From positions 39,475,668 through 39,539,667 of the forward strand of contig NC_052392.1 in assembly GCF_009389715.1 (NCBI RefSeq): a stretch of 64,000 nucleotides of DNA. The letters run 5' to 3'. Shown one piece after another: positions 1-12,154 of the stretch. The first letter of the stretch is position 1. Every line of letters begins with the position of its first letter. The DNA is from Phoenix dactylifera. Lineage: Eukaryota; Streptophyta; Magnoliopsida; Arecales; Arecaceae. The position numbers were made by a program, and so were the translations under genes. The notes under the pieces are model-generated. The model ran no database searches. It was given only the letters and a program-made list of their open reading frames with translations, and had not been told where the DNA came from.

Positions 1-1107
1 TGATATTACATGGGAATGATCTACAGGAATAATGGTAGGCATATAAAAGGGTCCAAATGCATATTGTATAGGTAAGTATGTTAAGGTAGAAGCATTGAAA
101 AAAAATAATAAAAAGGAATCAGTATGGATCACATATCACATAAAAGAAAGAAAAGAATTTTCATCAGTATAGTACAAAGTTCCACATATGATATATGGGC
201 ATATCTAACAATAGTCAGAGGAGACAAAAGTCTGAAGAGAGAATGGCACTGGGTCGAAACATCAAGAAAGTAGGAAGAATATCAGAAAACCTGCATTAGA
301 GTAATGAGAAAGAATCTGAAGAAAACCTAATTTGAAAACAAAGCTGTAGTTGATGAGCAAATATAAAGTGGTTTTGTAAATCCAACCCCAAATATATGGG
401 AAAGCAATTGCTGATTCAAGGTTGACCATATGGAATCAAGAATGTTCGAAAACAAAATCTGAACATGGATCCTCCAGGCATTAGATATAGAACATTCATT
501 TCATTGGAGCAAAGCAGTATGATGACGGTGTCCAGAACATGGTTTGAGCGATTCTGGAGCTGATGCAGACAATCCAATGAGAGGCAGGGAAATGATAGAC
601 CAAATTCCCCAACTGAACACCTATTTATCTTAGAAGCAGGACCTCAACTAAATCTGATTTATCAGTAAGACAAGGTATGGTCTCCTTCATAAGGAAAACC
701 AAAATACTATCATAATGAAGATTGTTTCACATAATAAAGACATAAACAAGATGAAGAATGTGCTTAGATTCATCCATTATATAAATAGCAAACTACAAGA
801 ATTTTCATAAATCTGCTTATTTCATCCCGGGAGAATAATAAAAGAGGGAAAAAATATCAATGGCTAAGTTCATAATTTGAGTGATTTCAAGTAAGATCAA
901 AGCACAACACAAGTTATTTACAGATCCTATACAGATTGTTTGCCAACTTTATGAATATTTATTATTTGATAAAATGCACAAATTGCAAACACCACTCTCC
1001 CACATAATAAGCTGAAAAACACAAGAGATTGCAGCACATGAATCAAACCTCATGAAGCCACAAGAAGTATATTTTCCATTCATCTTTTTCCCTTGCATTT
1101 TCTCAGC

Positions 1108-1357
1108 ATATTAATCCTGAAAGCAAGTCTAGAAATCCTAAAATTCCAAGTTCTGATTCCTTGCCATAGCACGTTCATGCTATATAAACTAAAAAAAGAC
1201 TACCATGGAAAATATAAAAAGGGTTTAGGGTTTAGGGTTTAGGATATTAATCCTGAAAGCAAGTCTAGAAATTCTAAAATTCCAAGTTCTGATTCCGTGC
1301 CATAGCACGTTCATGCTCGAATAAACTAAAAGAAGGCTACCATGGCAAATATAAAAA
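1108..1357. repeat. Tandem duplication (about 113 bp x 2) with telomere-type repeat between copies
   Basis: Copy A (1108-1220) and copy B (1244-1357) are nearly the same, both running from ATATTAATCCTGAAAGC to AATATAAAAA, with about ten differences. Between them sits a short run of the plant telomere motif, (GGGTTTA)3GG at 1221-1243. Copy B is followed by GTTTAGAGAATAGGG, which looks like a decayed form of the same motif. The repeat lies in the first intron of the rhodanese gene. Confidence 0.85.
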
Positions 1358-1382
1358 GTTTAGAGAATAGGGCAATGCTCAC

Positions 1383-2089
1383 CTATCAAGAACACAGATG
1401 ATGGTATTCGCAGGATCCTTAAAATTCTTCATAACCTCCTTCACGAAGCCCTCTTCTTCCCCTTCAGCGAACTCCACCTGAACCGCATCCTTATCAAAAA
1501 TATTCAGATTGGGTGAACTCATAAACTGAACACTCTTCTTACTCCTAATATCCAGCAGCTGTGAATTGGGCACATCCCTTAGCTTCCGAAAAGCATCAAT
1601 GGCGCTGATGTACTTATACTTCTTTAGATACTCTTGGGTCAGCGGTATCACAACGAGCCAAATGAACGTGACTCCGGCGACAAAGAATGGGTTTTGGTTC
1701 AAGAAATCATCGATCGAGATGAGAATTGCTTCGATATTGATCTTATCTGAAGCAGAAAGCTCCGTTTCAGCAGCAGAGGAAGGGAAAGGGAAAGAAATGG
1801 CAGCCATGAGAGCAAGAAAGTGGTGAGGTTTCAAAAGATTGTTCGTGAACACCGAGTCCTCAAGGGGAATTTGGAGATTGGAAGCTAAGATCTTCAAGAA
1901 AGGTGCAGTCTTTTGGGCTGAAACTTGGATCGCGAGAGAATTTGGGAAGTGAGAAGTAGGAAATTTGAAGAAAGCTGGGATCTTTTTGGTTGGGAAACAT
2001 TTTTGGTGAGGATTTGGAGGATGGGAAGCCGAGATTTGGAGAAATGGCGAGGGTTTCGGGATCAAACGGTGGTCTTGGAGAGGAATCAT
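1383..2089 (-). CDS. STR4A: Rhodanese-like domain protein 4A, chloroplastic (STR4A-type), 5' exon only
   Basis: This is the first coding exon of a gene running left out of the window. I chose the ATG at 2089; the frame is open further upstream but has no earlier ATG. The exon encodes 235 residues and ends in phase 2 at a GTGAGC donor (1377-1382). The first ~100 residues are rich in Ser, Pro, Phe and Lys with few acids, as in a plastid transit peptide. One hydrophobic segment lies at about residues 134-150, followed by the start of a rhodanese fold (about 160-235, with LLDIRS and TIICVLD). This order matches plant STR4A (At3g25480-like) proteins, whose exact role is not settled. The remaining rhodanese half was not found in 1-1376, so the intron is at least that long. 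A (CT)16 tract lies just upstream of the ATG on the coding strand. The family call is from remembered similarity. Confidence 0.8.
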
Positions 2090-2095
2090 CAGGCA

Positions 2096-2100
<5 letters not shown>

Positions 2101-2132
<32 letters not shown>
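2101..2132. repeat. (AG)16 microsatellite
   Basis: A perfect AG run, reading CT on the coding strand of the rhodanese gene, just upstream of its ATG. CT-rich tracts are common in plant 5' UTRs. Confidence 0.95.
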
Positions 2133-2136
<4 letters not shown>

Positions 2137-2254
2137 TGCGGACGTGGCACGATGGAGCGCGGAGCTCGCTATCCGTAACTGGAATCTGGATCAACCTCCA
2201 CTTCACAGAAGCTTACGGAATATCCGCACAGAAATATCTATACGTACATACCAT

Positions 2255-2283
2255 TTTTTTTTTTTGTGTGTTTTTTTGGTACA
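2255..2283 (-). mobile_element. Possible LINE 3' tail remnant
   Basis: Read on the minus strand this is TTGTACC followed by A-runs interrupted by CACACA. The same TTGTACC(A)n end occurs at 14556-14579 and 45280-45302. I could not find a clear target duplication, so the call is tentative. Confidence 0.35.
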
Positions 2284-3216
2284 ACTGCTTACATGCAATA
2301 AGTGTGAATGAGGCTAACAAAATTAGAAAACAGTAGCTCACTGAAAGGCTTTGGCAAGAATTCTTGGTTTTCTTATATAAAGCCTCCTAAGCGATTGGCA
2401 GTAAATGACGTAACCCAGTCAGCCGCGCCATATGCCTTCCTATATAGACATCCGTAGCCATAAAAGAGCTATACTCCTCCAATAGTCTATAAATATCATA
2501 GAGCAACGACCGTCCCTTTGCAGCACCTCTCCGACTCCAGATCTATCCGATCACTATGGCTGAGTTGACTGTATATATAAACTGTGTTGCAAGGTTGAAA
2601 TGTTTTTTTTTTTCTTGTACGGTAAATCCGGTAAATCATACATTTTTAGTACAAATAAGTTTGAAAAAAAGATAGAAAAAAAAAAAGGGAGAGGAGAAGT
2701 CTCATGAGTATCCCAAAAAAAAAAGCCACTTAGAAGAACTCAAATTGAAATAAATAAATGTTACATGTGTAAATTATAAACATACATTAACTTATATAAA
2801 TAAAGAATCATTTTTTTTATATTCACTGATTAGGAACATAACTTGCACATAGAAGAATTTAGCTTGCACAATCCTGATACTATATAAAAGTGGCTTTTTT
2901 TATTATTTCAAAAATCACCCTACTCAAAATACAATTTACTGAGCTTGGTTTTCTTATTTTTAAGTATATTTCATGGAATGATTTGGAGGAATTTCTCCAG
3001 GCTTTATAGTTCAAACTAGCTGTAAACCATGAGAATGAATCAGCTCTCTTATGCTATACTGCTCATGGCAGTTGGTTGGCTTGTAAATTTTCACACATTT
3101 GATGCTCAAAATTTCCATTTCTCTTGGTGCTCCCAAAGATCTGGTTGCTATAGAACCCTTATCCTCTCCTATTTCTCTTTGTTGGTGTCCCCTCACAGCC
3201 ATGTATCTTAAAGATT

Positions 3217-3580
3217 TATGGTGAAGGGCAGGAAGAAAATGCTAGTGCTAGCTTTGTTGCAAGAGATTATCAAGGAAGAGCCATTCTCATGGCTGGTAAA
3301 CTTCGAGGAGCTCAGGACGATGTTCATGCAGTCTTTCATTTGGATCATGTTAGCGGCTATCGAATTGAAGGTGATTCTTGTATGGTAATTTCTTGGATTA
3401 ATGGCAAGGACAAGATAGATATTCCTCATCACCCCATCCTTGCTAGATATCTAGTCTATAGTTCAAAGGGTTCCTAATTTTATAGCCTTGCATACGCAAT
3501 TTGAAGGAAATAAGGTGGCTGATTGACTTGCAAGAAAGGCAACTAGTTTAGGTGAGGACTTCATCTGGAATTCTAGTGAT
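3217..3580 (+). pseudogene. Decayed RNase H-like (RVT_3) fragment from a non-LTR retrotransposon
   Basis: The forward strand encodes pieces of the plant LINE-type RNase H domain: an ASASFVARDYQGRAILMAGKL stretch as its first strands, then IEGDSCMVISWINGK around 3367-3410, then the tail HTQFEGNKVAD, a stop where the family has Trp, and LARKATSL. In-frame stops at about 3475 and 3525 break it. No reverse transcriptase domain is seen upstream and no A-tail is clear downstream. It is an old, broken relic. Confidence 0.6.
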
Positions 3581-5120
3581 GAACTCTATGTTATTTGTTG
3601 TATGCTGATGCCTTGTGCTTAGGCTTTTTAAGAGGATCTTAAGTTTCATTTCTCATCGGAAAAAAGGGGATTAAAACATGCTAGACTTATATAAAAGATG
3701 TTCTAATGTTGCTAGATTTAGAATATTCCTATAATAATTTTAATTTTCAAAGGCTTAAAATAGGCTCGACTTCTATAGAAGAAGAGTTCTAAACATTGTT
3801 TGACTTTAAGAATAAAAGGAGGAGAGATGGTAAGAATCGCAAATTCATGTTATCTTCCAAACCAACAAGTGGAGGGGAAAAAAATCAAATTTGGCGAGAA
3901 AGATAGAATTCAAGAACTTCTAAAAAGATACCTTAGTCTATCTAGACTCTATTAACTTTTGAGGTTGGAGGAAGACTTGGACCAAGAGATGAAACTTAAA
4001 TATAATACATTAGAAGAAAAAAAAACACATGAATTGATTATTTTCAAGCCTTTTTAGAATTTATAGTTAATTGAATTATCTCTCCAATCTTTAGCAACAA
4101 TGTGCATCTCGATGTGCGTCATAAATAGCAAATAAAAACCATACCATCTTCAATCTCATTTCAGCAGGGAAACAGGAATTCTAAAAGTAACGAGCTCACC
4201 TAGGGATAGTTCGTGATCCATATGGTCTGTAAAATAAGCACCATAATAACTGGTTATTATGCAATTCTTCATGCACAGCCACCATCAAGACAATTTTCGG
4301 TCGGAACTAAGAAGGTTCAAGAAAAGAATTAAGAAGATTTTTCGACCGGCTGTACATCCGGTGTAAACCCCACAGAAGTACTTACATAATTACTGAAGCC
4401 CTATGCTATTGAGGTTTTGTCACTTGTTAGGTCAATGGTACAAAATAAAAAACTCATGGTGATGCAAAGCTGACTTGAGGGTAACACGCAAAGGGATATG
4501 TGACCATGCAACTCCTGCAAAAAAATTTGAAATTCAAAGGTAATGTGTAACAGCTGATACTACAAGGATGTCAGAATTTTAGACCATCCAATAGCTGAAA
4601 ATCTGGGATATTCTGAAGTGACATATTTGGAGTGATCGATTTATAACAATTAAAATGATTCAAACATGTAGTATTTGTCAGTTGCAAAAAAATGACCCTG
4701 GCTAGACATGGTTTAGTTTAATCATCTCTTCATTCGACACTAGTGCAGCGAGCAAATATGTGATTGCTTACATACAATACCTTCAAATCAACAGTTAATT
4801 CACAAGGAATGACGACTTCACTATAATCACAAATTGAAAGAATGCACATGAAAATAATCAATGAACATAAAGAATTGACTCGAGAATCATCGTCCTGTAT
4901 TTCAAATTGTCATACAACTTTGCTGTCTTGCAAGCTAAATGAGTGTATTGATGCTTCTGTTCACAATGAAATTGAAGATTTCATATTACTGCCAATCAAG
5001 GAATTTCCCTGCACATCAGGGACTTATGTTCAGACAATTTATTTCTGGAGAAAACAGGTAGCCTATTACAATTTACAAATAACTATCGAGAGATAAGAGA
5101 TCTCCTGATTATGTCTTCAT

Positions 5121-7705
5121 TCATAGGCATGATTGGTTTATGCATCTTTTCCACCTTCCAAGCTTCTCCCTTCCCTGGAAAATGATTGCATTAGAGCTCC
5201 AGAAACTACAAAAATCTTTCACTAGACTGTAAGCTTAATAAAGTATGCCTAAACCAATAACTTGGAACACAGTTTTTCTAAACTAGGGTATGGTTCACAT
5301 GTATATTTGCCAAAGCAATTTATGCAACAAGAGCGGATGCGAAGAAGCCCACTGAACCAAAATCTCTACCATCATAATGCAAACTTCCTGGTTGTACTGG
5401 GCAATCATCTCTACTGTCTAAAAGTAGAGCTTATGAATATGTTCTTTATTTGTGATATTCACTTTATTTGCCTAAAGAAAGTTAGATAGAAAAGGTCTGT
5501 ACCATACACCCTAAAACCTGTCACCATTGAAGAGAAAATTCCGGGGTTCATACAACATGTATCTGCATACACCTAATACTAGTACATATGAACATCCAGC
5601 ACAGAATGGCTCTGGTTCTAGGATCCTAAATTACCAAGCCACTGTCACCATCAAAGCCTGTCAATATTAACTGCAGCACCACCATTTTGTGGGCCCTCAG
5701 AAAATCACATACAATTTTAAAATTTTATTCCATTCATGAAATCTAAGCAACAACCAACAGTTAGCGACCAAAATGGAGTAACCTTTTGACTTGCACACAT
5801 TCAATGGAAGGTCCATATCTCTTGCCCTGCAAGCAGTGCAAGTGGCAAGGACCAGAATTGCAACCTAGAGAAGGCCGTCTGCCTACTGGATAAGTGTTCA
5901 TATTGTTAACACCAAATCTTTGTTCCATCTAATGCTAATCAGTGATAGCGATTAACAAGTGGACACTGGATTCTGAAGGAGTTACTGGCCTGAGAATGTA
6001 TAGATAGGCAGCTTGGGTTTAGTTAATGTGTTATTCGAATGTAAAATCTCAATTTGTGCGGGAAAGTTCTCATTAATTTTCTATTGTATCATTTGACAGT
6101 TCAATCTTGTCACTTGCCCCAAGGTCTCCTACAATCGGTGATTCCACTGCAAGCAAGAAGTCATACAGCAAATATGAAAGGAAAAAGCAAAAGCAATATA
6201 TCAAAACAAACTGGAGTACTGGACAACAACTTCAACTTGACATGCGCAAATTTTCCCTGAAAAGCATAATCAAGTTACAAAGAGCACACAGCATACCTTG
6301 CGTGGCCCAACTGCCAGATCATTATCTACAATCGAAAGAGCCTTGAAACCCACAGGATTCAATACCTTCTCATAGCTGCAAGAAAGCAAAGTATTGGTGG
6401 CCGTACCATTACCTCAAATATGTTAGCATTTTTATTTTAATGTAACTAAAGATGAGATAGACAATAATAAAACTAAAAGGGAGTGTGTAAACAGATAATC
6501 CAAGAGGTAAAGATACACACTCAGCTACAGTCACATTGTATGGTGGTCCTTCGTCTTGATCACTAATCTGCCATTAAAGAAAAAACATTGCAACACCACA
6601 GTCATAAGATGGTTGATATCAGGTCGACAACAAATTGCAAGAGTCAGCTCGGCCCATTTATGAGCATTTTCAGCATAGAATTGTGAGGGTCCACAGAGAA
6701 AGTGATGAAGATAGGAAGAGATGTGGATGACGACGGCAAAAGTCATGACAACAATGACAGTAACTTCTATTTACACAGAAAACAAAGTCGTATTATTGAG
6801 AACTATAAGAAGGGTTCTCACCAAATATATCAGTGTAATAAGCTCTCCATCTGGTTTTAAGAGATCTCTAACTTTTCTTGCCCAAGCTGCCCTCATGCAT
6901 GGATCAACTGCACAAAAGAATCTGCAGTAAATTGCATATATGAGCTTCTTATAAGAAAAGATACGCAAGAAATGGTTCATAAGAACAAAGATGATAACTT
7001 ACGTGTAATCAAAAATAAGATCAAACAACTCAGTCGGCTGCCAAGTGAAGAAATCTGCTACCAGAAAGGTGCAATAATTTGCATTTGGCAAAGAGGAAGA
7101 CCACTGCCATTGACTTGATAAGCAAAACATTAGATAGATCCTTGTGTAAAAACCAAACTTTTACAAGAGCAGCTCATGTATGTATCATCATTCATCCAAA
7201 TGGTACATTTCTAAGTAGTGCACTTTTAAAGGATCAGAGTTACTAGTTGAGAATCTTGTGAGAATCTAGTTTTCATCTCACAATAAATAGGTCAAATTCT
7301 AGCTATTGTCAAATATGGTTGTGTCTGTGGTTGATGACATCAACCTCTGTAAAATCACAAGAATTTTGTCAACTTAATTTGAACTCAAAAATTATAAGAC
7401 AGCTTACCACATTGAGTTGTCGTCAACTGAATAAATCCTTTCTCCATAATGTAAATACATGAGCAAACAACATGAATCATATGAGGCAGAACACAAAAAT
7501 GGCAACAAAGTACATTCATCAAAGAGTTCCAACATCTATAAGATTTTAGTTATAAACAAATGTAAAATTAAGTAGGACAGGAACATGCTTCAAAAGGCAA
7601 TTAATGTGCGAGAGCTTCTGCCTTTGTTTTCCACCAAGGAAGCACATTGTCATTATCAAAAGAGGAAGGGCTTATAATCTAAGGAAGGATGGCAAAAAAA
7701 GTGCC

Positions 7706-7747
<42 letters not shown>

Positions 7748-10700
7748 ATCTCTGTTCAACAAGAGAGAAAAGAGTCTTTAGCTCTAGTATGCTAAGTCCC
7801 CTCCATCATATATTAACAAAGAGAACAAATATTGTGCCATGAATTATCTTAAGTCAGATTCATGATACCTAATTTAGGTAAATAGTTTGGCTGTTTGAGT
7901 ATCAAACAAGACAAATAAGGATGGAGAGACGTGAATGGTAATGAAAAGTAAAACATCCCTCCAAAGTCACTTATAGCAGGATGCTGTTTACAGCTTATTA
8001 CATTAACAGTCTGCAATGGACCACAACATAAACATATTATTTCTCAAGTGCATATATCCCTTCCACATTCAGCTTGAAATAGACAAATTGATGATTGCTA
8101 CAATCCAAGACTTTTGTAAAGATAACAACCAGCTGATCAGGTGATTTGACACAGGTGAGTCAACATCTTCCTGGAAGGCACTTTCTCCTATAGAAAGCGG
8201 ACAACCAGAGAGAGTGGAGAACCAACACAATTATCCAAGGAAAGACAGACTAATATGTCTCAAGTTAAAGATAGCGATTTTGATAAAGAAATGCAAGAAA
8301 CATGATAATGAAACAAGAGGTAAATAGTAGCATGATTTACAGATTTAGAAGAAATGCAGTGTTATTTTATTTTATTTATTTATTTATTTTATAATTTTAA
8401 TGCTGGCTCTTGGATGGGTTTATGAGGTCATGCAACAATTCAGTTAGGGCCATAATCACTATTTTTGCCTCATAACATGATGCGGGTGCATTTGAATGAC
8501 TGATAAAGTGCCAACTGTTTCAAAAGAAAGGGGTTACAGTCTTTCCTTTGAAATATATGACCTCTTCTAGTTAAGACTCCATGTTTTCTTTAGAACTGGG
8601 AATGGTACTTAATTTTGCTCAGAATACAATAATAACCCTATGAATGGGCTCACTTATATCTAAGATTCTAAATCCTGTAAGACGGAGCATTCCGGTTTTC
8701 CCATGGAATGGATTGTTCTGTGTCCCGCCCCATCCCGGTCAAGCAACGTGGTACTTGCTTGGGACACCTTTTTTATATTTTTTTCATTTATTCTTAATTT
8801 TACTGTGAAATCTTACTATCTTATTTGTTTTTCAAAAATATGTTTAAACTTTAAAAGTAATATATTTACGATAAATAGACCTTATTTAGTCTACTCTAAG
8901 TCTATGGTGAGCAGCTATATAAATAGATATATAATTATCTGAATACTGCCTATTAGCATTTGTTTATTGATCAAACAATGCCAGCTAGTATTACTATGGC
9001 ATATTAGATCAATGCTGACTAGGTTGTATTAAGACTTGCTACCGTCAAATTTCATGAGAGCAAATTTTTGTATAAGCTAAGGAGATAAGTTCACATTAGT
9101 CCATCATGCGATGAAAGTTTTTGATTGAATATTCTGACACCTTTTGGATCATAACTATCTTGTTCATATATCTAAATTGACACTATAATTTCTTAGGGCC
9201 TTCTAGGCTATTGGAGATCCTTCATTGATTACCAAGTAACGATATTTTATAGTAAATACTGCACAATCCCTTGACAAGGCAATAATGATATGATTTGATG
9301 GAAAAGGTGACAACTTTTACTGCACAACATACGCAATTGCAGATGCAAACAGAAGAATAACATTTAACTCACTGGCATGTAAAAACACATCTTTGGCCCA
9401 AAAAATAGTAGTCAATGTAGCACAAGTCTTCTTAGAATGATTCAACCATGCTTTATATTTTGGCTGAAATAGTTCATTCCTTGCTAAATGTTTTGAAATT
9501 TTACTAGCCAATCTAAATACTTATGCCTCAAAACACATAGCAAGTCTTCATCCATATATTCAAGAAAAAGCAGTTCACTTATTTCAACCAATATCAATGT
9601 GTTCCTATGAATTTCAGCAGCTTGGTTCATATTTTTTTGACCAAAACTCATGCTTTTGCAAAAACTTCCATTTGGATATGTTATATCTATTACAAGTCGT
9701 TCGGACATGCAACCCTTATCTGGTTATGCCATAAAAGTTACTTCATTTGTTATATGTTCAAATCCTATGCGTTGCTGAGTTCACATTTAAAATAAGAGAT
9801 TACCTATTCAATGTTCATTTTGCCTCTCTTCTTGAGGGTTTCTTTTGGATAGATTATAAGTCTCACATGCTCTCCTTTGTTCCCTAATACTACATTTTTT
9901 TAATTGCAAATCTCATACCAAAACAAGGTCAATTCAAAATAATCTTTTGACTTGCTTAAAATCAAGACCTTGAATAATCATTTAAATCTTTCAACTCTTT
10001 TGCTATCAACTGTACCTCTTTGGCTCTCTTAACAGCACTATGTGATATTTCCAAGCCTACTACATATCGCTCAGGACCAGCAATAGTAACCACATCATAT
10101 CCCTGTTATACACAAACAACTCAATCATTTGAAAATATCAAAATAGCTAAATGAATTTAGTAACTAGTATCAAAACAGATATAACCGATGCTATTGTTAC
10201 GAAATCTAGATGAAAAGGGGAAAATTTGAACATGAAATAGCCAAAATAAACTAGGCAATAACTATCAAAGTGGATGCATCTCAGGCTGTTCTTACAAAAG
10301 CTAAATAAAGCACTACAACAAAAGAAGGTCTGATTCAGGAAAAAATATCAATCTAAATAAGAGATCAAAGATCAAGGAACAATACAGCTAGCAAGAAAGA
10401 TCCTTTAGTATACAAAATAGACACCCATTATTGTATCGACTGCAGCTGCTGTGTACTTGCCAAATTAATAATACTTTCTTTTGATGCATTGCTAGTTAAG
10501 AAAACCAGTAAAATATGCTGTCAGAATTAGCATATAAGAGTTTTGAAAAACCTCTGTTGTTAGGAAAGAATGAATGATTAAGACATGCACATTCAGTGCT
10601 TTTAAGAACAGAAAATCATGCTACCCAAAGTATAACAAATTTCTGTAATTCCTGTTTAACCAATATATAATTTACTACTTTTTTTAGCAATATGGTGGAT

Positions 10701-12115
10701 GCCACCATCCGGATTTGGAAAATTTAATTTATTCAATATAGTTTTAGTTGATGTTTTACATTTGTTTTAAAAAAAGAAAAAGATGTTCCATTCCTTAAAA
10801 AAAATAAAACAGAATTCGAGCAGAGAATATAAACTGCAATGACTATTAAATAGAAGGCAAGCCTCGCACACTGCCACATCCAGGAACCAAAACCCTTCCT
10901 TTTGGGAGGGTTCCTCTTCGAACAAGATGTTGAACCACCGGTGTTGGCTGTCCCAAATCCCATGGAGTCAGTCCTTCCTCCCAGGATTTTTCCCAACCAC
11001 CTGATCATTGGCAAAAATCATTTACAGTCAATATAGTTTCAAGTCAGTGTACTCTTCTTCACTGTTAATGAGTCACAAGGATAAACATGAGTTAGAAGTA
11101 TATGTTTTGGAAGAGAATTGATTAGACTTTTGGTCCATATTATCAGCATGAAATTATAAGAAAATGGAAAGGGCTGGGAACAAACGATCAAATAAGGCCA
11201 AGTTAACGTTAAGCTTTTCTGCCAAATAAGCTGACCCAATCTTTGAATGATGCAGGAAATTTAGCATCACATATAGAAAGGGCTAATGTGCCCTGAGATT
11301 TTATTTTTTTTTGGTGGGGGCTGATTCTATTGGACATGTAGAAATAATACACATACTGGCGAAAGGATCAAGCCCTACATGGTGCTGCAGCATCTTCTCA
11401 GCGGCAAACTCAAATATACAAACTATTGGCAGGAGAACTTGTTTCGATGTGGTAAACTATTTTATAAGTTGGTCAAATTGATTACTTCAAGAATGTCTGT
11501 ATGTATTCTCCAACTCAATTCCCATCAGCTTAAAAGTTGGCATTTTTATCCATATGGAATTGCAATTTGCAAGATCAATACGGGAATAAAGGTACTATTT
11601 TGATTAAAAATTCACATTGTTATGAATTTGTTATGCATTTATCAATGCATAAAAGAAGACTATGAAAACAACCTCAACAAAAGCTAATTAGACAAAAGGA
11701 GAATTAAAGTTCAATTATAGAATGCCAAATATTTTCAGTTAGCATCTAGATTCCTCATTATATATATTGATCCCTTTGATCTCACTATATTTGATGGTCT
11801 TTATTGTGTCACAGAAGAAAATCTAAAAATGCTCCTTATTAATGTGACAGAACAAAAAAGAAACCACATTAATTTTTTGAAAGGAGCACATGCTTCTGTA
11901 ACACTGCTACATCTGGTCCTTCCTCCACCCAGAAAGGGAAGCAAAGGCCATAGGCAGACCAAACATCATCATATGTGAAACTTTATAGGCTTATGCTTGG
12001 ATTTGAGAGAAGGATATGATTCTAGATGGTCCTCCTTGATAAATGTTCAAGTATAAATGATTTAATATAAAGGAAAATTGTTTATGTATCTTCTCCAAAA
12101 CCAAATGAGAGAAAC

Positions 12116-12154
<39 letters not shown>

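Larger units (their letters stand above)
2090..5120. other. Intergenic region between rhodanese gene and HOL methyltransferase
   Basis: No intact gene is seen. The left part is the presumed promoter and 5' UTR of the rhodanese gene. A T-rich tract ending in GGTACAA at 2255-2283 looks like the reverse of a LINE 3' tail. A decayed RNase H-like coding fragment lies at 3217-3580. The rest is AT-rich unique-looking sequence; the last few hundred bases are probably the 3' UTR of the methyltransferase. Confidence 0.7.

Noticed and set aside
1..1376. Search for the remaining rhodanese exons
   Set aside because: I read the minus strand for the expected second half of the domain and found nothing convincing, so the rest probably lies outside the window.
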